Source: Gelidibacter salicanalis (GTDB lineage: Bacteria; Bacteroidota; Bacteroidia; Flavobacteriales; Flavobacteriaceae). From it: a stretch of 64,000 nucleotides of DNA. Below the pieces are notes generated by a model. That model saw only the letters and a list, made by a program, of their open reading frames with translations. It did no database searches and had not been told where the DNA came from. This document shows positions 1-8,817 of this stretch, one piece after another. Where the stretch lies: assembly GCF_016469035.1 (NCBI RefSeq), contig NZ_JAEHJZ010000010.1, positions 62,001 through 126,000 of the forward strand. Reading direction: 5' to 3'. A program made the translations under genes and the position numbers. Within the stretch, counting starts at the first letter, position 1. Each line of letters begins with the position of its first letter.

Positions 1-508
1 TGATCAGTCGGTTTTGTGCGTTGCTCTTTAAGTTGGACGCCTCAATCTTTTTCATGAGTTGTGCATTCACTTTATTTTTGATTTTGTTGTAATCTTCCGC
101 TTGAAACGGATTCAGAAAATCGGCCGTCACATCATAATATTCAAAATCAGGACTGATATTAATTTCCTCTTTAGGGATGCTTAAAATTTTAAGCGTTTTA
201 GATTTTTCGTCCAATTCATATTCAATTTGGCTCAAATCATACGAAACGGTAACGTCGGCATTGACCACCACCAAAGCTTTCTTTTCGACATTCACCAAAT
301 TGGCAAAAATGGCTTTCGAATTCTTATAGGTAAATACCTGACTGAAATGCCCTTCAGTAACCACTAACTTGCTGACATTCTTTATCTGTTCTTGAATGAG
401 CGCAGAATTTTCCTGTAGTATAGTTTTCTCACTATCATTAAAAAAATAACGATAGCCAAACATGACTACCATAACTAAAATTAGGACATAGAGGAGTTTA
501 CGCATCAT
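1..508 (-). CDS. DUF4230-like anchored protein, C-terminus outside the window
   Basis: From the first of two adjacent ATG codons (508 and 505) the frame stays open for 169 codons to the window edge, so the gene is cut. The product has a single N-terminal hydrophobic segment (about residues 4-22) and then a charged region without cysteines, including a VVVNADVTVSYDLSQIEYE stretch. The overall pattern is that of DUF4230 proteins, a family of unknown function; I see no catalytic motif. It begins 4 nt after the gldC stop, so it is probably the third gene of a gldB-gldC transcript. Membrane anchoring is inferred from the hydrophobic segment only. Confidence 0.7.
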   Translation of the reverse strand, partial: MMRKLLYVLILVMVVMFGYRYFFNDSEKTILQENSALIQEQIKNVSKLVVTEGHFSQVFTYKNSKAIFANLVNVEKKALVVVNADVTVSYDLSQIEYELDEKSKTLKILSIPKEEINISPDFEYYDVTADFLNPFQAEDYNKIKNKVNAQLMKKIEASNLKSNAQNRLI

Positions 509-512
509 AGGG

Positions 513-848
513 TTACTTATTAAGTTCTAACTTCTCAGCAAAATAATCGCAAAAATCTTTCATAGTTGCGGTCATTTTTTCATCTTGGGTTGCACGATGG
601 AAGGTGTTGCTCATTTCCACCAAAGTCTGATGGAAAAACAATTTCATTTCATCGACAGGCATATCTTTCGTCCATAAATCAATCCGCAAGGTTTCCTGAG
701 CTTTACTGTCCCAGACCGAAAGCATCATCGCTTTGGCTTCTTCATTGTTTATGCCACCGTCTTGTGCCGTCCAATTCAATTTTTCGGGAACTTTATTTTC
801 ATCTAATTCCACATGGAGTTCAATGGTAGAGGTTTTATTTTTTGACAT
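513..848 (-). CDS. gldC: Gliding motility protein GldC
   Basis: A 111-residue soluble protein without signal peptide. Its start ELHVELDENKVPEKLNW and its length match GldC, one of the Gld proteins linked to gliding and type IX secretion in Flavobacteriia; its biochemical activity is not known. The ATG overlaps the gldB stop codon (TAATG), which indicates translational coupling and fixes the start. The gldB-gldC order is the usual one in gliding flavobacteria. No missing segments are seen. Confidence 0.92.
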   Translation of the reverse strand: MSKNKTSTIELHVELDENKVPEKLNWTAQDGGINNEEAKAMMLSVWDSKAQETLRIDLWTKDMPVDEMKLFFHQTLVEMSNTFHRATQDEKMTATMKDFCDYFAEKLELNK

Positions 849-1813
849 TATTTACGAGGTTTAAATTTTGAGTTGTTAAAAATTTCGTCAGCATTCTTTT
901 GAAGCATCTCCATCAAGGGGACGTCATTGTTGTTCATATAAGCTCTGACTATTTGCCAACCTATATACTGCCCTAACCTTCCTGGAGATTCGCTGTCCAA
1001 TTCCAAATAAAATTTTGAAAAAGGAGCATCGGCAATAAATCGGCTTGCCAAACTGTTGTCTGTACTAAACAACAATTCGCGCTCAATAAAATAGCGCCAT
1101 ATTTCACTTTCATTTTCACCAGCCCAAGCTAACTGATATTCAGTATACCCTATTTTATCAGCATCTGATGTAAACGGAATCATTTTATCTTTAAAATACA
1201 GCTGCTTTCCAAAATAGACCATATCATCTAATAAGGTTTTTGGCTTATCTTGAAGAATGTACTGCTCGGAATAATTGGCTGCCAAATCACTCACAATTTG
1301 CGAACGTTTCATATTTTGGGTCAGGAACTTTTGGATGCCCTCATAAAAATGATGGTCTACTCCCAAATAGGTGTCTAAGGAAATCAACACAATCGTATCG
1401 GTCACAATCGTCTTGTTACGGTAATCTACATCAGAGTTTACTGTAATAACACGTGGCACTGTAAAGCTCTTATCGTAATATTTTAAATGTTGAAAAAGAG
1501 ACGCGATGGCTTCCTCTTCTTTATTGAAATTAGAAAACGTCGATTTTACTTCGGCCTCCAATTCTTGCTGCAAAGAGTCATTCATGCGCTCCACCCAAAC
1601 AGAATCGGGAATGCGTTCAGAAAACAAAAATGGATAGCTTTTTTTTAATTTGGGCAATTCTTTTGGCTCAGCATTGGCAAAGGCCAAATCAAAACGTTCT
1701 ATAGTAACCGCAACATCAATTTTAGAAATTTCATTTTCTATTTGATTGTCTTCTTTACAAGCACTAAAAAAAAGCAGCAGGACTATTAGAAAACTAGCAT
1801 TCTTCATGGGCAA
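848..1813 (-). CDS. gldB: Gliding motility lipoprotein GldB
   Basis: A 321-residue protein beginning with a lipoprotein signal peptide: a hydrophobic core followed by FFSAC, with the lipidated Cys at residue 19 (16 if the second ATG at 1807 is used, which gives the more typical MKN start). GldB is a cell-envelope lipoprotein needed for gliding and assembly of the type IX secretion machinery. The gene is divergent from nadE across about 90 nt and overlaps gldC by one base. Identification rests on the whole-protein pattern (IERFDLAFA near residue 40, and the gldC partner). Confidence 0.92.
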   Translation of the reverse strand: MPMKNASFLIVLLLFFSACKEDNQIENEISKIDVAVTIERFDLAFANAEPKELPKLKKSYPFLFSERIPDSVWVERMNDSLQQELEAEVKSTFSNFNKEEEAIASLFQHLKYYDKSFTVPRVITVNSDVDYRNKTIVTDTIVLISLDTYLGVDHHFYEGIQKFLTQNMKRSQIVSDLAANYSEQYILQDKPKTLLDDMVYFGKQLYFKDKMIPFTSDADKIGYTEYQLAWAGENESEIWRYFIERELLFSTDNSLASRFIADAPFSKFYLELDSESPGRLGQYIGWQIVRAYMNNNDVPLMEMLQKNADEIFNNSKFKPRK

Positions 1814-1867
1814 TTTTTAAAGGTCTTTAATTTTTATTACTTGGGTGATTACTCTATTTTTGTTGTA

Positions 1868-1875
1868 CAAAGGTA
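1868..1875 (-). promoter_or_regulatory. Candidate -7 element for gldB-gldC
   Basis: On the minus strand this reads TACCTTTG, a perfect match to the Bacteroidota -7 consensus TAnnTTTG, about 55 nt before the gldB start. No convincing TTG is seen at the -33 spacing, so this is a candidate only. Confidence 0.35.
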
Positions 1876-1903
1876 GTATTCTTTGTGTTAAATCTTCCAA
1901 AAA

Positions 1904-2698
1904 ATGCAAACAGAAAAAGTTATTGATCACATTGTAAACTGGTTAAAAGACTACGCCACTAACGCCAATGTAAATGGTTTTGTCATCGGTATTTCTGGCG
2001 GAATTGATTCTGCGGTCACCTCAATTTTATGCGCTAAAACGGGACTGGATGTGTGGTGCATTGAAATGCCCATTCATCAGCCGCCAAGTCATGTGTCCAG
2101 GGGTCAAGAGCATATTCAGCAGTTACAATCGAGGTTTCCAAATGTGAAAAAGGTTTTAGTAGATTTGACGCCTGTATTTGAAGAGTTTAAAACTGAAGTA
2201 TCCTTAGATGGTAAACAAGCTACGGTTGATATGGCACTGGCCAATACCCGTGCACGGCTTAGAATGACTACATTGTATTATCATGCAGGATTGCATGGTT
2301 TATTGGTTGCTGGAACTGGAAATAAAGTCGAGGATTTTGGAGTTGGATTTTACACCAAATATGGCGATGGCGGTGTGGATTTAAGTCCGATTGCGGATTT
2401 AATGAAATCAGAAGTGTATGCCATTGCAAATGCCTTAGGTGTTATTGATGCCATCATAAATGCTGCTCCTAGCGATGGGTTGTTTGGCGATGACAGAACT
2501 GATGAAGATCAAATTGGAGCTTCCTACCCTGAATTGGAATGGGCGATGACCATGAAAGAAAACGGGAAGACTGCTGATGATTTTAAAGGACGCCAACAAG
2601 AAGTCTTCAAACTTTTTTCTAGATTAAATGCGGTCAACAAACACAAAATGGTTCCTATTCCTGTCTGCGAAATTCCCAAAAACTTAAAATACGCATAA
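1904..2698 (+). CDS. nadE: NH3-dependent NAD+ synthetase
   Basis: Final step of NAD+ biosynthesis: amidation of deamido-NAD with ammonia and ATP. The 264-residue protein has the ATP-pyrophosphatase P-loop SGGIDS at residues 31-36 and the NadE-typical GTGNKVEDFGVGFYTKYGDGG segment around residues 143-163. It lacks the N-terminal glutaminase (nitrilase) domain of the longer form, so it should use free ammonia. Length is normal for the short class. It is transcribed alone, divergent from gldB. Confidence 0.95.
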   Translation: MQTEKVIDHIVNWLKDYATNANVNGFVIGISGGIDSAVTSILCAKTGLDVWCIEMPIHQPPSHVSRGQEHIQQLQSRFPNVKKVLVDLTPVFEEFKTEVSLDGKQATVDMALANTRARLRMTTLYYHAGLHGLLVAGTGNKVEDFGVGFYTKYGDGGVDLSPIADLMKSEVYAIANALGVIDAIINAAPSDGLFGDDRTDEDQIGASYPELEWAMTMKENGKTADDFKGRQQEVFKLFSRLNAVNKHKMVPIPVCEIPKNLKYA

Positions 2699-2713
2699 AA
2701 TTTGTAAGTTAAT

Positions 2714-2757
2714 TCACTGAATCTTAGAAAATTTCAGTGGAAATTATGTTTTTTTTT
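2714..2757 (+). terminator. Weak terminator-like hairpin after nadE
   Basis: CACTGAA and TTCAGTG can form a 7-bp stem, followed after about 14 nt by a run of T. The stem is AT-rich and the T run is displaced, so this is a weak candidate for the nadE end. Confidence 0.3.
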
Positions 2758-2842
2758 ATACATTTACGTAACACATCTCCACAGATTGAGCCTCAAATCT
2801 CAAGTATAGCGACCAACATAACTAATTAACACATAAGACATC

Positions 2843-3472
2843 ATGATTAAGGTACTGGTTGTGGACTACCATCCCATAGTAAGAGAAGGATTAACCCTGC
2901 TGTTTGACAAAGATCCGGATATTGAAGTTGTAGGAACAGTGGCAACAGGTATAGAGATTTTTGAATTTATACGACGCCACCAAGTAGATGTACTGATTTC
3001 TGAAATTGATCTTCCTGAGCTCAACGGAATTACTGCATTAAGAGCCATCAAAAAAGAAAATACAGATTTGAAAGTCATCATGTTCAGTCACCAACCTGAA
3101 GAAATCTACGCCATTAGCACTATAAAGGCAGGCGCTTCAGGATATCTTTCTAAAACTGTAGACACCGCAACCATCAAAGACGCAATTATCAAAGTGCATG
3201 GTGGTAACATCTATTTAAGTGATGCCATGGCTAAGCACTTAAATTATAATGACACCCGAAATAAGAAGAGTAAGCTTTATAAACGCCTCTCTACGCGAGA
3301 AGTTGAAGTATTGAAATTGCTGTCTTCGGGTAAGAAAAACAAGGAAATAGCTCTTGAACTCGATATCAATGAAAAGACGGTCAGCACTTACAAAGCGCGA
3401 CTTTTTAAGAAACTAAATGTGAATAATCTGGTAGATTTAATCCATCAGGCGGGACATATGGGCACAATTTAA
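2843..3472 (+). CDS. LuxR/NarL-type response regulator with atypical receiver
   Basis: A 209-residue regulator with an N-terminal receiver (residues 1-120) and a C-terminal LuxR helix-turn-helix (about 150-204; LSTREVEVLKLLSSG, then NEKTVSTYKARLFKKL). The receiver keeps the switch Ser82 and Lys104. The phospho-acceptor position holds Glu54 (VDVLISEIDLPELNG) instead of Asp, and the acidic pair is Asp8-Tyr9 instead of two acids. Glu at this site often mimics the phosphorylated state, so the protein may be constitutively active or controlled otherwise (inference). No histidine kinase is adjacent. It converges on dnaG with only 3 nt between the stop codons. Confidence 0.9.
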   Translation: MIKVLVVDYHPIVREGLTLLFDKDPDIEVVGTVATGIEIFEFIRRHQVDVLISEIDLPELNGITALRAIKKENTDLKVIMFSHQPEEIYAISTIKAGASGYLSKTVDTATIKDAIIKVHGGNIYLSDAMAKHLNYNDTRNKKSKLYKRLSTREVEVLKLLSSGKKNKEIALELDINEKTVSTYKARLFKKLNVNNLVDLIHQAGHMGTI

Positions 3473-3475
3473 AAC

Positions 3476-5440
3476 TTACCCTCCAACAACTTTTCCAAGC
3501 TTTTTGGACAAGAGCGTTTTTAATCTTAAATAATCTCTAACGTCTTCCATAATACTAATTGTGTTGACATCAGGCCTTGTTATATCAGTTTGATATTCCA
3601 CAACTTTTTGATCAATAAGAAAACATCTGAGACTTAAGATTGTTTGGGTTACCAATTGCGCAATGGTCTCCTTCTTTTCTTTAGGAATAATATGATTTCG
3701 TTCCCAATCATGCAAACTATAACGCTCATCATTCATCAAAATGGTAGTGACTTCATTGGCCATATTTTGATCAAGCTTATTGATAAAGTCTTTTAACTGA
3801 AATTCTTTCGCTTGGTGCAAGGCGTCTATAATTACATAATATAAATTTTTAAACCCTTCATCAGAAAATTGCATTTCATCCTCCTGCAAGTCCAAATAAA
3901 TTTTTTCAAAAACTTTGGCTTCATGGATCACAGGCTCTAATTTTAAATCGCCTGATTTTTCATCTTCTTTCATCACCAAATCTTCAAACTGTTCGGTTTC
4001 ATTACCGTAAAGTAGAAGAATTTCAATGATTTTCAGTTCCAGCTCATATTGGTGGTTAATCTTTTTACTAGGTTGCTCCGTACGCACTACGTCAAAAGCG
4101 CGTTGTTCCGGTCTCTGCTGTTTGCCGGGGTCTTGAGTATCCTTTTTATTGATTTGTGCCAAGGTAGTAAACAGAACCTGCTCACTAATATCCATGATAT
4201 TAGAACATTCTCTAATATAGATTTCACGCTTAATTGGATCAGGAATTTTCGCAATACTATTGACGATTTCCCGGATGGTATCCGCTTTTTTTATGGGGTC
4301 ATTTTTAGCATCTTCGACCAATAACGACGCTTTAAACTGAATAAAATCTTTCGCATTTTCTTCAAGATACACTGAAAGTTCTTCCAAAGTATTTTGCCTT
4401 GCAAAACTGTCAGGGTCGTCTCCTTTAGGGAACGAACACACCTTCACGTTCATGCCCTGTTCCAAAATTAAATCAATCCCCCTAACTGACGCTCGTAAGC
4501 CGGCAGCATCCCCATCAAAAAGCACGGTAATGTTTTTGGTCAGCCGATTGATCAACCTAACTTGTTCGGGCGATAGCGCCGTACCTGATGACGCTACTAC
4601 GTTTCTGATTCCCGTTTGATGAAATTGAATCACGTCAGTATAGCCTTCAACCAAATAACAATTGTCCTCTTTGGCTATCGCTTGTTTGGCATGAAACAAG
4701 CCATAGAGAATTTTACTTTTATGATACACTTCACTTTCCGGCGAGTTCATGTATTTTGCCGCTTTTTTATCGGCACCCAAAATGCGGCCACCAAAGCCCA
4801 AAATTCTGCCACTCATACTGTGGATAGGAAACATCACCCGACCTTTAAATCGGTCAAAACGCTTCTCCTCCTTAACAATGGTCAGTCCTGTCTTTTCGAG
4901 AAATTGAATTTGGTATCCTTTTTTTAAGGCTTCATCTGTAAACCCTTGCCACTCATCCAGAGAATAACCCAGATTAAAAGTTTTTATGGTGTCATCTGTA
5001 AACCCACGTTCCTTAAAATAACTGAGGCCAATCGATTTTCCTTGATCGGTTTTGTGAAGGATTTTCTGAAAATAGGTATTTGCGAATTCATTCACCAAAT
5101 ACAGACTTTCGCGCTCATTGGCTTCTTCCTTCTGCTCGTTGGTTTGCTCAGTTTCTTCTATTTCAATATTGTACTTTCTAGCTAAATATTTAATGGCTTC
5201 AGGATAGGTAAAATGCTCGTGCTCCATTAAAAACGTCACTGCATTACCACCTTTGCCACTACTAAAATCCTTCCATATTTGCTTTACGGGGCTCACTACA
5301 AAACTTGGTGAGCGTTCATCACTAAAAGGACTTAAGCCTTTAAAGTTACTTCCCGATTTTTTCAGGTTGACGAAATCGCCAATAACCTCCTCAACACGGG
5401 CGGTTTCAAATACTTGTTCTATGGAGAATCTTGAGATCAA
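3476..5440 (-). CDS. dnaG: DNA primase DnaG lacking the zinc-finger ligands
   Basis: Synthesises RNA primers at the replication fork. The order is an N-terminal CHC2-like domain (residues 1-95), the catalytic core with TOPRIM (EGYTD at 265-269, DGDAAG at 309-314, DDPD at 341-344), and a long C-terminal helicase-interaction region. In the N-terminal domain the positions that normally read CPFH and CFGC read SPFS (37-40) and DFSS (58-61), so all four zinc ligands are absent although surrounding residues (PSF, KQ, GG) are kept. The 654-residue length is normal. The TOPRIM motifs are intact, so it should be an active primase. Confidence 0.95.
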   Translation of the reverse strand: MISRFSIEQVFETARVEEVIGDFVNLKKSGSNFKGLSPFSDERSPSFVVSPVKQIWKDFSSGKGGNAVTFLMEHEHFTYPEAIKYLARKYNIEIEETEQTNEQKEEANERESLYLVNEFANTYFQKILHKTDQGKSIGLSYFKERGFTDDTIKTFNLGYSLDEWQGFTDEALKKGYQIQFLEKTGLTIVKEEKRFDRFKGRVMFPIHSMSGRILGFGGRILGADKKAAKYMNSPESEVYHKSKILYGLFHAKQAIAKEDNCYLVEGYTDVIQFHQTGIRNVVASSGTALSPEQVRLINRLTKNITVLFDGDAAGLRASVRGIDLILEQGMNVKVCSFPKGDDPDSFARQNTLEELSVYLEENAKDFIQFKASLLVEDAKNDPIKKADTIREIVNSIAKIPDPIKREIYIRECSNIMDISEQVLFTTLAQINKKDTQDPGKQQRPEQRAFDVVRTEQPSKKINHQYELELKIIEILLLYGNETEQFEDLVMKEDEKSGDLKLEPVIHEAKVFEKIYLDLQEDEMQFSDEGFKNLYYVIIDALHQAKEFQLKDFINKLDQNMANEVTTILMNDERYSLHDWERNHIIPKEKKETIAQLVTQTILSLRCFLIDQKVVEYQTDITRPDVNTISIMEDVRDYLRLKTLLSKKLGKVVGG

Positions 5441-5543
5441 AGGAGAGTTATAATTTTTTGTAAAAATAGTGTAAACAAATTAATTTACTCAACCCATTTT
5501 GAAACCATCGAGTTTTTCGTAATTTTAATAAAAAAGAAAATCC

Positions 5544-6737
5544 ATGGGTACAACAAAAAGACGAAGCGCCTACAAAAAGAAAAGGTATACAATTTTAATT
5601 ATTATTGTTGTAGTGTTGGTGGCTTTTAGACTCTATTTACCAACATTGGTCAAAAACAATCTCAATAAAATTCTTGCTGACATCCCGGGCTATTACGGTC
5701 AGGTTGAAGATGTGGATATTGCTTTAATACGTGGTGCTTATGTTATAAATGGTATGTATTTAAACAAGGTGAACGCCAAAACTCAGATACCTTTTTTAAA
5801 CTTTCCAAACAACGATATCTCCATTGAGTGGAAATCTCTTTTTAGAGGGAAAATTGTGAGCGAGATTATTATGACAAGTCCTGAAGTCATTTACATTTTT
5901 GAAGATCAGAAGACACCCTCTGAAGGTAAAACTGCAGATGTAGACGACTGGACAAAAGCTTTAACCGAAATCGTTCCTATTGATATCAACCACTTTGAGG
6001 TCCACAATGGTAAAATTGCTTTTGTGCAGTTACAAGCCGAACCAAATATTGATTTGAATATTTCAAAAATAGAGTTGTACGCCGATAATTTACGTAATGT
6101 CATCTCTAAGGAAGGCACTTTACCTTCGCCTATTCATGCCACCGGAGTAACCTTTGGAAATGGAAACATGACCTTAGATGGAGATATTAATTTGATTAAG
6201 GAAATTCCTGATATGAATTTAGAGTTTGCGCTGGAAGGGTCTAATGCTACTGCCCTAAATGATCTGACGCGCCATTATGCAGGTATTGATTTTGAAAAAG
6301 GAACATTTGAACTCTATAGCGAAATAGCCATTGCCAATGGCTACTTGAAAGGCTATATTAAACCGATGATTACAGATTCAAAATTAATTGGAAAAGAGGA
6401 TGGATTTCTAGGGGTGTTGTGGGAGGGCTTTGTTGGCTTTTTTAAATTCGTTCTGAAAAATCAGCGTACGGACACTTTGGCGACAAAAGTGCCCATTGAG
6501 GGCGACTTAAACCATGTTGAATCTGGAGTTTGGCCAACAGTAATAAACATTTTTGGCAATGCGTGGATTAAGGCTTTTAAGGGTGAAGTTGATGACGATA
6601 TCGATTTTGAAGATGCATTTCAGCAGGCTAAAGATGATGCCAATAAAGCTTTGGATAAGGAAAAAAGAAGGGAAGAACGTGAAAAACGAAAAGAACAGCG
6701 CAAAAAGGAACGTGAAAAACGTAAGGCAGAAAATTAA
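5544..6737 (+). CDS. DUF748 / AsmA-like envelope protein
   Basis: A 397-residue protein with a basic N-terminus, one transmembrane segment (about residues 16-31), then a beta-rich extracytoplasmic region and a very charged C-terminal tail of repeated Glu/Lys/Arg from about 355 on. The pattern resembles DUF748, an AsmA-like family linked to the envelope; its substrate is unknown. It is monocistronic, on the opposite strand from dnaG, and ends at a bidirectional terminator. The charged tail may form a coiled coil. Function beyond envelope association cannot be read from the sequence. Confidence 0.75.
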   Translation: MGTTKRRSAYKKKRYTILIIIVVVLVAFRLYLPTLVKNNLNKILADIPGYYGQVEDVDIALIRGAYVINGMYLNKVNAKTQIPFLNFPNNDISIEWKSLFRGKIVSEIIMTSPEVIYIFEDQKTPSEGKTADVDDWTKALTEIVPIDINHFEVHNGKIAFVQLQAEPNIDLNISKIELYADNLRNVISKEGTLPSPIHATGVTFGNGNMTLDGDINLIKEIPDMNLEFALEGSNATALNDLTRHYAGIDFEKGTFELYSEIAIANGYLKGYIKPMITDSKLIGKEDGFLGVLWEGFVGFFKFVLKNQRTDTLATKVPIEGDLNHVESGVWPTVINIFGNAWIKAFKGEVDDDIDFEDAFQQAKDDANKALDKEKRREEREKRKEQRKKEREKRKAEN

Positions 6738-6745
6738 TGGGTTTA

Positions 6746-6784
6746 GAAAAAAAAAGCCTTGAAAAATTTTCAAGACCTTTTTTG
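6746..6784. terminator. Bidirectional terminator between convergent genes
   Basis: CTTGAAAA (6758-6765) and TTTTCAAG (6767-6774) form a stem, with an A run on the left and a T run on the right, so it can end transcripts from both sides. It lies between the stop at 6737 (plus) and the stop at 6820 (minus). Confidence 0.75.
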
Positions 6785-6819
6785 ACTAACACAAATTAAT
6801 GAATTCATTATTTTACTTC

Positions 6820-7881
6820 TTAATCTAATGCCCAACGCAATCCTAAAGACACATTACGCTGGTCAACCATTTGATTTTTAAATAGCGTGTTCAGATTGTA
6901 TTTAGCGTAGACACTAAAGTCTCCCACGCCAACATAACCGCTTAAACCATACACAAAACTGTTGGTATTAAAATCTGATTTTACTTTTTCCTTTTGATTG
7001 TCGCCGTCTACTTCATATTTTAATTTTTGCATCGTGTTTAAATTTAGACCAGCAAATCCACCTATTCCAATCTTAAATTGATTATCATTAAAATATCTGA
7101 TGCGGTCTCCATAATCTTTCAATTTAGACGGTCCAAATTCAAAATGGACAGGAACAACTAAACTCGTGGTTCTCAATTTTGATTTTTTAAGATTTAAAGG
7201 ATAGGTTGCCAAACTGGTATCGTCTCCATTCTCAACAAAGTATTGATTATCCTTGATGCTTAACTTATTCCATTGCAAGGACAAGCCATAATTAACTCTG
7301 ACAAAATTTGAATTTTCGAGTACTCTGGTACTCCAAATCCAACCCAGTTCCACGAATCCAGATCCTCCAATTTCGTAGGGTGAATCGTTTAAACTTTGGC
7401 CGTCCGTAATGGTGTTGTTGAACCCAATGGCAAACAACAATTTATTACCGGTACGGATGTCATATTTTGGTGTGGAATCCTTAGCAAAGGACAAGATTTT
7501 CTTTTGGCCAATCGAAATCACGAAATTAGTATCTGTAGAATGTTTTGCCGCGTAATACTCGGGATTACGCTTTATAAGCTCTATTTGGCTGTCTACAATG
7601 GTCAACCGATTTTCAATATTTAAGGCACGTTTTTTTGCCAACTCTCGTTTCAACTCCTCAGCTTGAGGTTTCGTAATCTCACCATTTTCAAGACGTTGAT
7701 TAATCGCCTCTACCTCAGCTTTTAAAAAGGCTTTTTCCTTATTTGCAATGGTTTCCTTGTACTGCTGAAGTTTTTCAATTCTTATTTGGCTTTGGGCTTT
7801 TTGTAGCGTATCCTGTGCTTGCGTTTTATCCATAATTAAGCATAAGCTTGCCAGCACAATACATTTGATAATTGTGTTCAT
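6820..7881 (-). CDS. Secreted outer-membrane-type protein with N-terminal coiled coil
   Basis: A 353-residue protein with a signal peptide ending near residue 22 (TQAQ), a charged heptad-like helical segment (about 25-85, rich in Glu/Lys/Gln) and a C-terminal half with alternating hydrophobic and aromatic residues ending in SLGLRWALD, as expected for an outer-membrane beta-barrel. I do not recognise a named family. It lies downstream of the ECF sigma/anti-sigma pair on the same strand but is separated from it by about 180 nt with repeats, so co-transcription is uncertain. Barrel topology is inferred. Confidence 0.6.
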   Translation of the reverse strand: MNTIIKCIVLASLCLIMDKTQAQDTLQKAQSQIRIEKLQQYKETIANKEKAFLKAEVEAINQRLENGEITKPQAEELKRELAKKRALNIENRLTIVDSQIELIKRNPEYYAAKHSTDTNFVISIGQKKILSFAKDSTPKYDIRTGNKLLFAIGFNNTITDGQSLNDSPYEIGGSGFVELGWIWSTRVLENSNFVRVNYGLSLQWNKLSIKDNQYFVENGDDTSLATYPLNLKKSKLRTTSLVVPVHFEFGPSKLKDYGDRIRYFNDNQFKIGIGGFAGLNLNTMQKLKYEVDGDNQKEKVKSDFNTNSFVYGLSGYVGVGDFSVYAKYNLNTLFKNQMVDQRNVSLGLRWALD

Positions 7882-7918
7882 AGTGTTCGATTTTTGATTG
7901 ATGTATATTGATTGATGA

Positions 7919-7986
7919 TTGGTGACCCGCCCGAACTTGCCTTTTCGGTACGGGCGGGTTGGTGATTGGTGATTGGTGATTGGTGA
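7919..7986. repeat. Heptad array TTGGTGA interrupted by a GC-rich palindrome
   Basis: Four perfect TTGGTGA units lie at 7959-7986 and one more at 7919-7925. Between them sits a GC-rich inverted repeat (ACCCGCCCG at 7925-7933 and CGGGCGGGT at 7951-7959). The palindrome looks inserted into the array. It is noncoding and lies upstream of the outer-membrane protein gene. Confidence 0.85.
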
Positions 7987-8058
7987 TCTATTAAAATTGA
8001 GAATCCTTACAACTTTATGAGTGCATTTTTTATTAATTATGACACTATTTATCGCGCT

Positions 8059-8817
8059 TTAATTATGACGTTCGGCAACCGCAGTTCTTAGTGTTTCATA
8101 ACTATTTTTGAGTGCTTCGAATATTTTATTTCTAAACGATTCCTGCAAATCTGTTTCGACATCTCGTAGGAGAGCGTTGGCATCAACAGCATAATTACTT
8201 TCGCGGATAGCTGATTGGTAATTCATTTCTTTTTGGGCTTTTACCAATAACGCTTCAATATCCGCATCTGTTACCGTTTCTCCTTTACTTGTTAAATCTT
8301 GAATTTGGGCTACAATTTCTGTAATCTTTATATTTTCCAAGGTTTCCATTTCACTATTAGGGACCATAGGCGAGACTGGTGCTACCTGATTATTTTTAAC
8401 AATTTCAGTTCTTTGTTGTTTTGCTGATGTTATAATATCCTGTGATTTTATCGGTTGCTTTGTAACATCGTTCTTCTCTACTTGAGCAGCTGTATCACTC
8501 TTTTCATTACGCTCTACCAACTGATGTTCCTGTGGTGCTTGCTCCATTTTTAAGGATTGCTCATCAACCTGCTCTTGTGTCTCAACAACAATTTGATTTT
8601 GAAGGTCAGGAGTGTTTCCGTTAAAAAACAGTGTCGTTATAAATAGTAACGTCGTGACACTGGCCGCGATACCGATCCACCAAAACATTGGTTTGATACT
8701 ATGCTTTTCAGAGGCGTCTAATCTCTCAGACAAGGCGCCCCAGGAGGCGTCAGAGGGCGTCATCACTCTCTTTTCAAGCACCTGTTTTATATTATCTTCC
8801 CATTTCACTTGTTTCAT
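8059..8817 (-). CDS. Putative anti-sigma factor (membrane protein)
   Basis: The start is placed at the ATG at 8817 (MKQVKWEDN), which overlaps the sigma gene by 26 nt; a longer reading to 8949 would lie inside the sigma gene and adds a basic, non-homologous stretch. The 252-residue product has a cytoplasmic N-terminus (1-43), one transmembrane segment (44-65) and a Gln/Glu-rich periplasmic region. This layout and the gene order indicate that it sequesters the upstream ECF sigma factor; that role is inferred from context. No zinc-binding HxxxCxxC motif is present. Confidence 0.7.
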   Translation of the reverse strand: MKQVKWEDNIKQVLEKRVMTPSDASWGALSERLDASEKHSIKPMFWWIGIAASVTTLLFITTLFFNGNTPDLQNQIVVETQEQVDEQSLKMEQAPQEHQLVERNEKSDTAAQVEKNDVTKQPIKSQDIITSAKQQRTEIVKNNQVAPVSPMVPNSEMETLENIKITEIVAQIQDLTSKGETVTDADIEALLVKAQKEMNYQSAIRESNYAVDANALLRDVETDLQESFRNKIFEALKNSYETLRTAVAERHN

